DNA of 62,725 nt, taken from contig NZ_JTHP01000035.1 of assembly GCF_000943545.1 (NCBI RefSeq), positions 1 to 62,725 of the forward strand, read 5' to 3'. Made by a program: the position numbers and the translations under genes. The DNA comes from Paenibacillus terrae. GTDB taxonomy: Bacteria > Bacillota > Bacilli > Paenibacillales > Paenibacillaceae. Positions 55,491-62,725 of this stretch are shown one piece after another. The first letter of the stretch is position 1; every line of letters starts with the position of its first letter. The notes below the pieces were generated by a model. It made no database searches, was not told the DNA's origin, and was given only the letters and a program-made list of their open reading frames with translations.

Positions 55491-56147
55491 ATGACTAATA
55501 AAATCAAAGCCAATGAGCAAACCATTAAAAACATTGTTCGGATGGGAATGGTCTGGGAGCAAGAAGAAGGCGACGAAGAAGCAGAACTGCACTATTATCA
55601 TATTACCGATGCCCTCAATCGTAAATGGCAGACGATCGGCATACATGTGTCAGACGCAATTCAAGTATTTGAAAACGGAAACTATAACACCTGGACACGT
55701 ATTATTGAGCCAGCCCCATATAACCCTGATCTCACTGCTAATGATCTCATTAACATGCTCAATATTTCTCCCGATGCTTGGCGTATTCGCAATGAAATGC
55801 AAATTATATTAAATACAGTAGAACGGCGTAATACATTCTGTAACCGGATTGTAGATGTGAATGGAAAAAGCATGGTCCTTGTCTTGCATATGATGAAGGA
55901 TGAATATCTTGAACACGATCAGCTTTCAGACGAACTTTTTATGAAACTGTATATTGAAAATCCTGTGAACGCCCTATCTATATATTTCCTTGAGCTATTG
56001 GATATCATTACGTTTTGGGAATGGGAAGCGGCTGGAGGTACATATGCAAAGGCAATTCAGTATAAGCGTGAGACACCTTCGATGACTCTAATTCAAGCCA
56101 TTGAACGTGCAGAGGATGAAGAGAGAGGTATAGCATCGGGCTTTTGA
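55491..56147 (+). CDS. Hypothetical protein divergent from the XRE regulator (218 aa)
   Basis: Acidic, soluble 218-aa protein, not recognised. It starts KIKANEQTIKNIVRMGMVWE and ends IQAIERAEDEERGIASGF; the middle is helical (NALSIYFLELLDIITFWEWE). It is controlled by the operator/promoter at 55357-55419, so it is the likely target of the XRE protein. The pair looks like a small accessory module; a phage or plasmid origin would be guesswork. Confidence 0.7.
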   Translation: MTNKIKANEQTIKNIVRMGMVWEQEEGDEEAELHYYHITDALNRKWQTIGIHVSDAIQVFENGNYNTWTRIIEPAPYNPDLTANDLINMLNISPDAWRIRNEMQIILNTVERRNTFCNRIVDVNGKSMVLVLHMMKDEYLEHDQLSDELFMKLYIENPVNALSIYFLELLDIITFWEWEAAGGTYAKAIQYKRETPSMTLIQAIERAEDEERGIASGF

Positions 56148-56179
56148 TTTCAACAACAGAATGGCTTAGTGGGCGGTCG

Positions 56180-56203
56180 GCTAGTCTCCTGAGAAGGAGG
56201 TGA
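56180..56203 (+). promoter_or_regulatory. Sequestered ribosome binding site of the toxin gene
   Basis: CTCCT-GAGA-AGGAG: a small hairpin that covers part of the AAGGAGGTGA site (56194-56203), as in type I toxin mRNAs. Confidence 0.55.
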
Positions 56204-56208
56204 GGCCT

Positions 56209-56322
56209 GTGGAGGTTAAGGATGCTCTGACATTGATGATGATGTTCGGTACGTTGCTAGTTACGTTAATCGGATTAATCGTCACGCTTGTTATTGCATT
56301 GAACCAAAACAAAAAGAAATAG
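56209..56322 (+). CDS. Putative holin-like type I toxin (Hol-Tox/TxpA type)
   Basis: 37-aa hydrophobic peptide: VEVKDALTLMMMFGTLLVTL, then IGLIVTLVIALNQNKKK. The short polar N-terminus, single membrane helix and lysine-rich end match the holin-like toxin family of Firmicutes, as I recall. Starts with GTG 6 nt after AAGGAGGTGA, partly sequestered by CTCCT. The stop is followed by GATCG...CGATC and a terminator at 56400-56436. An antisense RNA antitoxin would be expected; I see no clear promoter for one. It is below the usual gene-finder length. Confidence 0.75.
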   Translation: MEVKDALTLMMMFGTLLVTLIGLIVTLVIALNQNKKK

Positions 56323-56399
56323 ATCGCCCCGTCGAAAGGTAAACGATCTATTTCCCCGATTGAACCTACTGCTGACCGCTCTTCAAAGCGGCTGCTGCC

Positions 56400-56436
56400 A
56401 AAGAGTGAGGATGTTAGCGCATCCTTGCTCTTTTTT
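56400..56436 (+). terminator. Terminator after the toxin gene
   Basis: AAGAG-TG-AGGATG, 6-nt loop, CATCCT-TG-CTCTTTTTT. Confidence 0.8.
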
Positions 56437-56442
56437 ATAATA

Positions 56443-56529
56443 GAGCATTTTGCATAAATCCCAAGAGAGATTTCAAATCAGCAATATATTGTACTTTTAA
56501 GCGTTGGGAATCGAATGATGCAAAATGCT
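56443..56529. repeat. Dispersed palindromic repeat, copy 2
   Basis: 87 bp with perfect 11-bp terminal inverted repeats AGCATTTTGCA (56444-56454) and TGCAAAATGCT (56519-56529); internal TCCCAA and TTGGGA also pair. It shares AATCCCAAGAG-GATTTCAAAT and GTTGGG-ATCGAATGATG with copy 1 at 47427-47498. Confidence 0.75.
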
Positions 56530-56703
56530 GAATAAAGTAAAGGCGTATTGCGGTAAAACGTATTGTGGATTTTAATGAATAGTTGCATACGACTTTAAAA
56601 GATAAACATCATTTTTTAAAATAAGTACTGTCCTGATTTGTAAGATTGTGGTACCCTAGAACGTATATATTGTTATTTTACATATTGGAGTTGAATCAGA
56701 CAA
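56530..56703 (+). other. Short upstream region of DUF4190 gene
   Basis: A+T-rich. GTACTGTCCTGATTTG and similar words give no convincing promoter. Nothing else is seen. Confidence 0.3.
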
Positions 56704-57072
56704 ATGAGTAATTTATACAAAGACCCCCAATCGTCCGATCCTTTTCAGGAGACGAATGGTTTTAACGCCCCATTTAATCCGCCCCCACAGCTTCCGCCTA
56801 CAAACAGTAAAGCTGTTGCTTCGATGGTGCTCGGTATTCTAGCTGTCGTCATTCCCTATCTGGGGTTCATTATCGGAATCGTTGGTATCATTTTGTCCAG
56901 TCTTTCCCTGAAGGAAATTAACCGTCATGGCGAACAAGGCAGGGGGATGGCTATTGCCGGATTGGTATGCAGCATTATCGGGACACTGATTTATGCGCTG
57001 ATCATCATTTTCTTAATCGTTGTTTTTGTTTTAGCAGCCTCAAGTGGCGACAATCCGTTTTCCGACATTTAA
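56704..57072 (+). CDS. DUF4190-type small membrane protein
   Basis: 122 aa. Pro/Asn-rich N-terminus (about 1-35), then two to three membrane helices: AVASMVLGILAVVIPYLGFI, IVGIILSSLSLKEINRHGEQ, GMAIAGLVCSIIGTLIYALI. The Gly-Glu-Gln-Gly-Arg-Gly turn between helices is characteristic of DUF4190. Function unknown. The gene start is ATG 56704 after a TTGGAG site. Confidence 0.85.
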   Translation: MSNLYKDPQSSDPFQETNGFNAPFNPPPQLPPTNSKAVASMVLGILAVVIPYLGFIIGIVGIILSSLSLKEINRHGEQGRGMAIAGLVCSIIGTLIYALIIIFLIVVFVLAASSGDNPFSDI

Positions 57073-57164
57073 TGAAATCAGTGAGCTCATACACTTGTAC
57101 CCTTCACGATGGGGATTCCAGATGCTATGATGAATGGAGTCCAATCAAGGAGAGTGAAAGTCAT

Positions 57165-57395
57165 ATGGCACGTACTCAAACACAAAAAGCGCTAAGCAAG
57201 GCGAAGCGCGCCGGAAACTACTGCTCTGCACAGAGCCGCAAAACAAATGGTCATTATGGCGAGATATCGCAGCATGTGCGAATGAAGCCAACCAAGCAGG
57301 AACAATTACAAAGAGTCAAGCACAAGAAGCGAATCGTTCAGAGCGACGCTTCTTTTTTTTGTCTTCTGTGTTATTATTTTATTCCAAGTTGTTAA
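57165..57395 (+). CDS. Small basic hypothetical protein (76 aa)
   Basis: Strongly basic N-terminus (MARTQTQKALSKAKRAGNYC) and a middle with KPTKQEQLQRVKHKKRIV. The ribosome binding site AAGGAGAG lies 12 nt upstream of the ATG. The last 17 residues (from about SDASFF) are encoded by the right arm, T run and following bases of a terminator-like hairpin, so the natural end may be different from this stop. The family is not recognised. Confidence 0.5.
   Translation: MARTQTQKALSKAKRAGNYCSAQSRKTNGHYGEISQHVRMKPTKQEQLQRVKHKKRIVQSDASFFCLLCYYFIPSC
57325..57360 (+). terminator. Terminator inside the 3' end of the 76-aa gene
   Basis: AGAAGCG, a 12-nt loop, CGCTTCTTTTTTTT. The stem and T run are inside the open frame. 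Confidence 0.7.
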
Positions 57396-57434
57396 AAAGG
57401 ACTTGATAATAATTATCATTCTTGCTAAAATATA

Positions 57435-57470
57435 AAAAGAAAAGGAACCCGGCTAGGGGCTCCTTTAGGG
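57435..57470 (-). terminator. Terminator of the DUF1540 gene
   Basis: On the minus strand AAAGGAGCCC-CTAGCC-GGGTTCCTTT followed by a T-rich run (TCTTTTTATA). Confidence 0.75.
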
Positions 57471-57500
57471 TAAACTAATGCTTTACAGAAATAACCAACC

Positions 57501-57653
57501 TTATTTTGCTTCAAAGGTTTTGCAGTCCGTTTCTTCGGACTTGTGAGTGTCTGTAGGTCTGTTGCTTACGATATAAATGGAGCTTGCGCTACATTTATTT
57601 TCTTGAGCCCAGTGTGTACATGAGTTCACTTCACACATAACGTCTTTTGCCAT
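57501..57653 (-). CDS. DUF1540 domain cysteine-rich protein
   Basis: 50 aa: MAKDVMCEVNSCTHWAQENK with Cys7, Cys12, then Cys21 in KCSASSIYIV and Cys45 near the C-terminus. The spacing matches DUF1540, thought to bind a metal. ATG 57653 is chosen, with AAGGAGAT 11 nt upstream; an in-frame ATG three codons earlier overlaps that site. Monocistronic with its own terminator. Confidence 0.88.
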   Translation of the reverse strand: MAKDVMCEVNSCTHWAQENKCSASSIYIVSNRPTDTHKSEETDCKTFEAK

Positions 57654-57821
57654 GTTGTTCATCTCCTTATGAGTTGGATGTAATAGGCTAAGCAAATAAA
57701 TACGGTCAGGCAAGGTAGGACTTGTCCAACTGTGATTACCCTCTTATTGGAAAGAGGGATTTTGCTATGCCTACTTGTACAATATCAAATGAATCTTAAA
57801 ATTGCAATGTTCGCTTCAAAC

Positions 57822-57885
57822 AAAAGCTGTCCTCCATGTAGAGCGGGATACCCCTCTGACGGAGAACAGCTTTTTTGCTGTCCCA
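57822..57885. terminator. Bidirectional terminator near the fabV end
   Basis: AAAAGCTGT-CTCC ... GGAG-ACAGCTTTTTTGC, long interrupted stem with T runs. It can end fabV on the minus strand. Confidence 0.7.
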
Positions 57886-57914
57886 ACATAATAACAATAA
57901 CGCATTAAAATGAC

Positions 57915-59102
57915 TTAGCGAACGGCAGGGATATCCACGATCGGGTCAATGTCGGCCTCGTAATCCACACCCTCAAATTCAAAGCCAAACAGTTTAAAAA
58001 ATTCGCGGCGATATCCTTCAAGATCAGACAGCTCGTAGATGTTGTCTGTCGTCAGCTCGTCCCATATTTTCGCTACCTCAGCCTGCACGTCTTCACGTAG
58101 CTCCCAATCATCAATGCGAATACGTCCTTCCTCATCCACAGGAGTTTCCGCAGCATAGAGACGCTCGGAAAACAGACGGTAGCTCTGCTCCACGCAGCCT
58201 TCATGTAATCCTTTTTTCTTCATTACCTTGTACAAAGCGGAAATATACAGAGGTACGACTGGTATAGCAGAGCTGGATTGAGTGACCAGTCCTTTGGTGA
58301 CTGCGACGAAGGCGCGTCCGCCTGAGGCTCTCAACTGATCGTTCAGCTGTTGTGCTGTGGCTTCCAGATGATCTTTTGCACTTCCGATCGTGCCTTCTCT
58401 ATAGACGGCTTGGGTAATATCTGAACCGATATACGAAAAGGAGAAGGTCGTCGCAGAATCAGCCAGCACACCGCCCTCACGCAAGGCTTCGATCCACAAC
58501 TGCCAGTCTTCGCCGCCCATAACCTCTACAGTCGCCTGCACTTCTTCTTCTGTTGCAGGTTCCAGTGTAACGCTGCTCACTTCGCCAGTGTGGAAGTTGA
58601 CTGTTTTATTTGTGTACGGCTTGTCAATGGGTTTGAGCACGGAATTAAACGTTTCACCTGTACGGGGATTGGTGCGGCGACCGGAAGCGACACTGTAAAC
58701 CACCAAATCGACTTGCCCCAACTCTTCGCGAATGACTTCCACCGTTTTGGCTTTGATTTCATCCGAGAAGGCATCCCCTGTCACGCTAAAGGATTTAAGC
58801 CCTGCTTCCTGAGCAGCCTTTTCGAACGCAGCGGAATTGTACCAGCCTGCCGATGCTGTCCGTGTAGCTGTAGCATTACTGGGACGATATACGCCGATTG
58901 TATTGGCCCGCGCTCCGAATGCAGCCGTAATGCGGGAAGCCAGGCCATATCCGGCAGATGCCCCGATCACAAGCACATTGCGAGGTCCCTCGATAGCAGG
59001 ATGGGCTTGCACATAGTTAATTTGTTCCTGAATATGTTGGGCACACCCCACCGGATGAGCAGTGGTACAGATAAAGCCGCGTGTTCTTGGTTTGATAATC
59101 AT
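57915..59102 (-). CDS. fabV: Enoyl-ACP/trans-2-enoyl-CoA reductase FabV
   Basis: NADH-dependent reductase for the last step of the fatty-acid elongation cycle, 395 aa. N-terminal IIKPRTRGFICTTAHPVGCA, then VLVIGASAGYGLASRITAAF (nucleotide site), YSVASGRRTNPRTGE, and the Tyr-(X8)-Lys catalytic motif YREGTIGSAK. Long SDR typical of FabV/TER; triclosan-insensitive members are known. ATG 59102 is chosen after AGAGGAA; an upstream in-frame start at 59132 lacks support. Confidence 0.95.
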   Translation of the reverse strand: MIIKPRTRGFICTTAHPVGCAQHIQEQINYVQAHPAIEGPRNVLVIGASAGYGLASRITAAFGARANTIGVYRPSNATATRTASAGWYNSAAFEKAAQEAGLKSFSVTGDAFSDEIKAKTVEVIREELGQVDLVVYSVASGRRTNPRTGETFNSVLKPIDKPYTNKTVNFHTGEVSSVTLEPATEEEVQATVEVMGGEDWQLWIEALREGGVLADSATTFSFSYIGSDITQAVYREGTIGSAKDHLEATAQQLNDQLRASGGRAFVAVTKGLVTQSSSAIPVVPLYISALYKVMKKKGLHEGCVEQSYRLFSERLYAAETPVDEEGRIRIDDWELREDVQAEVAKIWDELTTDNIYELSDLEGYRREFFKLFGFEFEGVDYEADIDPIVDIPAVR

Positions 59103-59290
59103 ATTATTGTAATTCCTCTCTTCTTGTAGCAATCTTCACCCTTACTATTTTAACTTTTAACAATTTTTTTTCAAACGTGGATTTTATAGAGCCTTTCCTG
59201 GACAAAAGTGAATCCCGTATACAGGGTGGCAAGTGCCTAAGAGCCTGCATATGATGCCGTAACGATAAATATGAGAAGGGAGAGAGCTGC

Positions 59291-62200
59291 TTGAAGAACA
59301 AGAGCCGAAAGACCACCAGAAGCAAAAAGCCGCTCTATCGTGTAATTGACCCGGATATGAATGAATTAAGTATGATACAGCGCTTGAAGCCACAGCCTGC
59401 GGAGAGGGAGACAGAAGCAAGACTTCATCAGGTTGCTTCTCCGCCTCCCCCAATGGTAGAGGAGGCGGAGCTACAGACCATTGCCGAGCCTGAAGCCCCA
59501 ATCGGGGACGGGACGGAGAATAAGGATGCAGGTGCAGCAGAGGAAACTCAAGTATTGATGGATGTGCCCGAAGAGCCTGAGCCTCTGTCTGAGCCTCTGT
59601 CTGAGTCTCTGTCTGAGTCTCTGTCTGAGTCTCTGTCTGAGCCCCCGTCTGAGCCATTGCCTGAGGCGATTGACGTCGAAGAAATTTTGAACAATAAAAA
59701 GGCGCCACATGTAAATAATGCTTTCATCTATACAGACGATTTAAGTGACCTGGCTGTAACCGGTGAGAAGATCGCTCCCGCCTCCATAGATTCCAGCAAG
59801 CTGAAGCAAGAGAGCGTCCAAACGGAAAATCTGGCGGATTATGCTGTTCATACCATTAAAATAGCTGATGGTGCAGTAACTTCTTCGAAAATTGCCCCGG
59901 ATTCCATTACGGTGGAGCATCTGTCGGACGCATCGGTGGCAGGCAGCAAGTTGCAGGATCGTTCCATTGGCGGTGAGAAGCTTCGTGATGGCAGCATCAC
60001 CCCGGAAAAGCTGGCCGATAAGATTATCAGCAGCGATCATATCGCGAATGGCTCGATTGAAAGCCGACACTTTAAGCAATGGATTGTGTCTTCAGAAATG
60101 CTTCAGGATCAGGCGATCACCTCTGATAAAATTCGCAGCGGCACAATCCAATCTAATAATTTGGCCAATGAGGCCGTCGACAGCTCCAAGCTTGGAGATC
60201 AGTCTGTGACCACGTCCAAACTGCGGGATGGGGCTGTGGATGGCTCTAAAATTCAGGCTGGCAGCATTGAAAGTGCACATTTAACGGAGCATGCCATCAC
60301 TGCCCGGCATCTGGCACCCAGTTCGATTAACCGCAAACAGCTTTCCGACGGAATTGTGGGCAAGGAACAACTGGAAGAAGGAGTTGTCAGTGGGCGTCAT
60401 CTGGAGTATGAGGCCGTCACCAGTGCGCATATTCAGGCTGGAGCGATTGAAAGAAAGCATCTGAGTCCCGGCTCCATTGGGGAAGAGCAGCTTGGAACGG
60501 GTCAAGTGACAGCTCGTCATTTGGCAGACCGGAGTATCCAGTCCAACAAGTTGGCGGATCAATCTGTAGGCTCGCTGCAAATTGTCGATCAATCCGTGAC
60601 TTCATCCAAAATATCGGATCAAAGCATTTTACCGCACAAAATCGCCGATGAGGCGGTACTTACCAGACATATTGCCACAGCGGCTATACAAGGCCCTCAG
60701 CTTGCTCCAGAGGCGGTCTCTTCATTACATCTTCAGTCCGAAATTATTCGGGAAAATCATATTGTAACGGGTGCAGTTACGGAGCGTCATTTACAGTCCG
60801 GGGCTGTCACGAGCGAGAAATTAGGGAAGGGCGCAGTTCTGGATCATCATGTGGCGAATCAGGCGGTCAAGGAAAATCACATTGCTTCGAACGCTATTAA
60901 GCCTGACAAAATTGCTGACGAAGCGATTACGGAAAGCAAAATTGCCGCAGGGGCGGTAACCAGAAATAAAATTGCGCCTCAAGAAATTGCAGATGTACAC
61001 ATTGCGTCCGGGGCTATTCGTGAAAACCATCTGGCGGACAAAAGTGTGGGTGGTAAGGCATTACAGGCTGAGTCCGTTCGTTCGGCGCATTTGGCCGTGG
61101 GTTCTGTGCTGAGTGAGCATATCGGGAACGGAAGTGTGGGAACCTCGGCCTTGCAAGGGCAGTCTGTTACCGCAGACATATTGGGTGAAGGCGCTGTTCA
61201 AACAGGACATCTGGCGAGTGGAGCGGTGTACTCCCATCATTTGCAGGATCATGCGGTAACTTCGCTGAAACTGTCGCCAGAGAGCGTAGCTACGGATAAA
61301 ATTAATGATCTGGCGATTACAGCTCCTAAATTGGCAGAGGGCAGCGTAACTTCCTCCAAGCTGTCCGCACGTTCCGTGCAGCCGTGGCATATCACGGATA
61401 AAGCTGTACAGAGCAATCATCTGGCTGTTGAAGCGGTGGAAGCGAATCATCTCGCTCCTGAATCCGTCACCTCCAACCATTTGCAATCTGCATCGGTCCT
61501 GACCAAGCATCTCGCCCCGGATAGCGTATCCGGTCATATACTTCAGGCGGAAAGCGTCACCTCGGAGAAGCTGGCGGCTCGGGCCGTGCAAGCGTCCAAC
61601 CTGGCGGAAAGCAGCATCGGTCCTGCACATTTGGCTGCGCAAGCGGTACACACCCAGCATTTGGCGGCCGGAGCGGTACAGGAAACTGCACTGGCTCAGA
61701 ACGCGGTGAAGTCCGAGCATCTTGCACCGGAATCCATCCAATCGGAGCATTTGCAAAACGGGGTCATTCAGGGAGAGCATATCGCATTCCAGGCCGTGGC
61801 GACCTCGACCTTACAGGATGAAGTGGTCACCTCTGCCAAATTGGCGGAGGAAAGCGTAACTTCTACCAAGCTGTCTGCCCATGCAGTGCAATCCGGGCAC
61901 ATTTCAAACGAGGCGGTACAAAGTAACCATCTGGCTGTGGCAGCTGTCGATTCGGCGCATCTGGCAGCCGGAGCGGTCACCTCGGTACATCTACAAGCCT
62001 CCACGGTGCTTACGAGACATCTGGCCCCGGATAGCGTATCCGGTCGTGCGCTCCAAGCGGAAAGCGTCACCTCGGAAAAGCTGGCGGCGCGCTCGGTACA
62101 AGGAATGAACCTCGCAGAAGGCAGCGTCGGTCCTCCGCATCTGTCTGCGCAGGCAGTGCACCCCCGGCATCTGGCAGTTGGAGCGGTACAGGACAGAGCG

Positions 62201-62725
62201 CTGGCAGAGGGAGCTGTGAAGTCCGTGCATATCGCACCGGAGTCCATCCAGCCGCATCATCTGCACATCGGAACCATTCAGGGAGAGCATATCGCATCAC
62301 AGGCGATATCGACCGATGCTTTGCAAAGTGAGTCTGTTACGTCCGACAAACTGGCGGAGGAAAGTGTAACCTCCACCAAGCTATCTGCCCATGCAGTGCA
62401 GTCTGGGCACATTACAGATGAAGCCGTACAAAGCAGCCACCTGGCTGTGGCGGCTGTGGATTCGACACATCTGGCAGCCGGAGCGGTCACCTCGGTTCAT
62501 TTACAGGCTTCCTCGGTGCTTACGAGACATCTGGCCCAGGATAGTGTGTCCGGTCGTGCGCTCCAAGCGGAAAGCATCACCTCGGAAAAGCTGGCAGCAC
62601 ACTCGGTGCAAGCGACGAATCTCGCGGAAGGCAGCGTCGGCCCTTCACATTTGTCTGCGCAGGCCGTACACCCCCGGCATCTGGCAGCGGGAGCGGTACA
62701 GGACAGAGCGCTGGCAGAGGGGGCA
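59291..62725 (+). CDS. Giant decapeptide-repeat protein, partial (open at the right end of the window)
   Basis: At least 1,145 codons, continuing beyond the window. TTG 59291 follows AAGGGAGAG at about 7 nt. The N-terminus is basic (LKNKSRKTTRSKKPLYRVID) without a signal peptide. A Glu/Pro/Ser/Leu-rich linker follows (12-bp tandem repeat encoding SLSE), then PHVNNAFIYTDDLSDLAVTG. From about 59751 it is entirely 10-residue units of the form S-x-K/H-L-A-x-x-S/A-V/I-T, about 99 without a break. The last 1.4 kb also repeats at 510 bp (17 units). It resembles the AVTSAKIADG-type stalk repeats of tail-fibre or spore-surface-like proteins, perhaps the WIAG-tail proteins of Bacillales; the C-terminus is not visible. 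Confidence 0.8.
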   Translation, partial: MKNKSRKTTRSKKPLYRVIDPDMNELSMIQRLKPQPAERETEARLHQVASPPPPMVEEAELQTIAEPEAPIGDGTENKDAGAAEETQVLMDVPEEPEPLSEPLSESLSESLSESLSEPPSEPLPEAIDVEEILNNKKAPHVNNAFIYTDDLSDLAVTGEKIAPASIDSSKLKQESVQTENLADYAVHTIKIADGAVTSSKIAPDSITVEHLSDASVAGSKLQDRSIGGEKLRDGSITPEKLADKIISSDHIANGSIESRHFKQWIVSSEMLQDQAITSDKIRSGTIQSNNLANEAVDSSKLGDQSVTTSKLRDGAVDGSKIQAGSIESAHLTEHAITARHLAPSSINRKQLSDGIVGKEQLEEGVVSGRHLEYEAVTSAHIQAGAIERKHLSPGSIGEEQLGTGQVTARHLADRSIQSNKLADQSVGSLQIVDQSVTSSKISDQSILPHKIADEAVLTRHIATAAIQGPQLAPEAVSSLHLQSEIIRENHIVTGAVTERHLQSGAVTSEKLGKGAVLDHHVANQAVKENHIASNAIKPDKIADEAITESKIAAGAVTRNKIAPQEIADVHIASGAIRENHLADKSVGGKALQAESVRSAHLAVGSVLSEHIGNGSVGTSALQGQSVTADILGEGAVQTGHLASGAVYSHHLQDHAVTSLKLSPESVATDKINDLAITAPKLAEGSVTSSKLSARSVQPWHITDKAVQSNHLAVEAVEANHLAPESVTSNHLQSASVLTKHLAPDSVSGHILQAESVTSEKLAARAVQASNLAESSIGPAHLAAQAVHTQHLAAGAVQETALAQNAVKSEHLAPESIQSEHLQNGVIQGEHIAFQAVATSTLQDEVVTSAKLAEESVTSTKLSAHAVQSGHISNEAVQSNHLAVAAVDSAHLAAGAVTSVHLQASTVLTRHLAPDSVSGRALQAESVTSEKLAARSVQGMNLAEGSVGPPHLSAQAVHPRHLAVGAVQDRALAEGAVKSVHIAPESIQPHHLHIGTIQGEHIASQAISTDALQSESVTSDKLAEESVTSTKLSAHAVQSGHITDEAVQSSHLAVAAVDSTHLAAGAVTSVHLQASSVLTRHLAQDSVSGRALQAESITSEKLAAHSVQATNLAEGSVGPSHLSAQAVHPRHLAAGAVQDRALAEGA
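59567..59664 (+). repeat. 12-bp tandem repeat in the linker of the decapeptide-repeat gene
   Basis: GAGTCTCTGTCT and GAGCCTCTGTCT variants, about six in-frame copies, encoding SLSE/PLSE. Length change would keep the frame. Confidence 0.8.
61321..62725 (+). repeat. 510-bp higher-order tandem repeat
   Basis: Identical landmarks recur every 510 bp: ATCTGGCCC-GGATAG-GT-TCCGGTCGTGC (or a close variant) at 61511, 62021 and 62531, and CTCCAAGCTGTC-like words at 61354 and 61864. About 2.75 copies reach the window end. Each copy is 17 decapeptides. Confidence 0.8.

Noticed and set aside
56323..56399. Antisense RNA antitoxin gene
   Set aside because: No acceptable -10/-35 pair on the minus strand could be placed; left as an open expectation.
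60281..62490. Several long open frames on the minus strand opposite the repeat gene
   Set aside because: They are by-products of the repetitive codon pattern; none has a ribosome binding site and they overlap each other.
59751..62725. Exact 30-bp periodicity that could suggest a CRISPR array
   Set aside because: No constant repeat alternating with unique spacers; the period is a coding repeat in one open frame.

Overview
The window is low-to-mid G+C Firmicute chromosome and most resembles the Paenibacillus polymyxa group. The reasons are strong AAGGAGG-type ribosome binding sites, many GTG/TTG starts, sigma-A promoters, U-tailed terminators, a secreted GH5-CBM3 endoglucanase, subtilases, Bacillales-type transporters and FabV. 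Species assignment is inference. I see no rRNA, tRNA or CRISPR array.

Layout. 0.1-2.2 kb: ribosomal protein L25/Ctc and an LD-carboxypeptidase. 2.2-6.1 kb: a LytS/LytTR two-component pair next to an oxalate/formate-family (OFA) MFS transporter, with two YpdB-like boxes in the gap. 6.2-23.5 kb: the most unusual region. It holds a Ser/Thr kinase, a membrane von Willebrand A (vWA) protein on the opposite strand, a 723-aa protein that looks like a fused TssB-TssC contractile sheath, a 141-aa tube-like protein, a J-protein, two FHA proteins, an apparently active PP2C phosphatase, a second PP2C-like protein that has lost metal-binding aspartates, two unknown proteins, an Hsp70/actin-fold ATPase, an RDD membrane protein and a phage-appendage-like protein. 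I read it as a phosphosignalling-controlled sheath/tube-like machine without recognisable VgrG, TssJLM or ClpV. 23.9-31.5 kb: an ECF-like sigma factor, a ClpP paralogue, an endoglucanase, a luciferase-like oxidoreductase, an acetyl esterase and small membrane or metal-binding proteins. 31.6-39.3 kb: an MFS transporter, a cystine-type ABC transporter (tcyABC-like), an IS5-type unit carrying an SDR/TetR pair inserted into a terminator, and a drug-efflux MFS gene with an attenuator-like leader. 39.3-44.8 kb: rtcB with an AAA+ ATPase behind an independent leader transcript, then ArsR-SulP. 45-53 kb: two paralogous secreted subtilases with duplicated promoters. 53-59.1 kb: small unknown genes, an XRE regulator with a 35-bp operator, a holin-like type I toxin, DUF4190, DUF1540 and FabV. 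59.3 kb to the window end: a TTG-started gene, open at the right edge, encoding about 99 uninterrupted decapeptide repeats.

Working together: the 6-23 kb genes plausibly form one assembly with kinase, phosphatase and FHA control plus a J-protein/Hsp70-like remodeller. LytS/LytTR probably switches on the OFA transporter. The subtilases and cellulase fit a saprophytic secretome. Functions are read from motifs and remembered family features only; no search was run.
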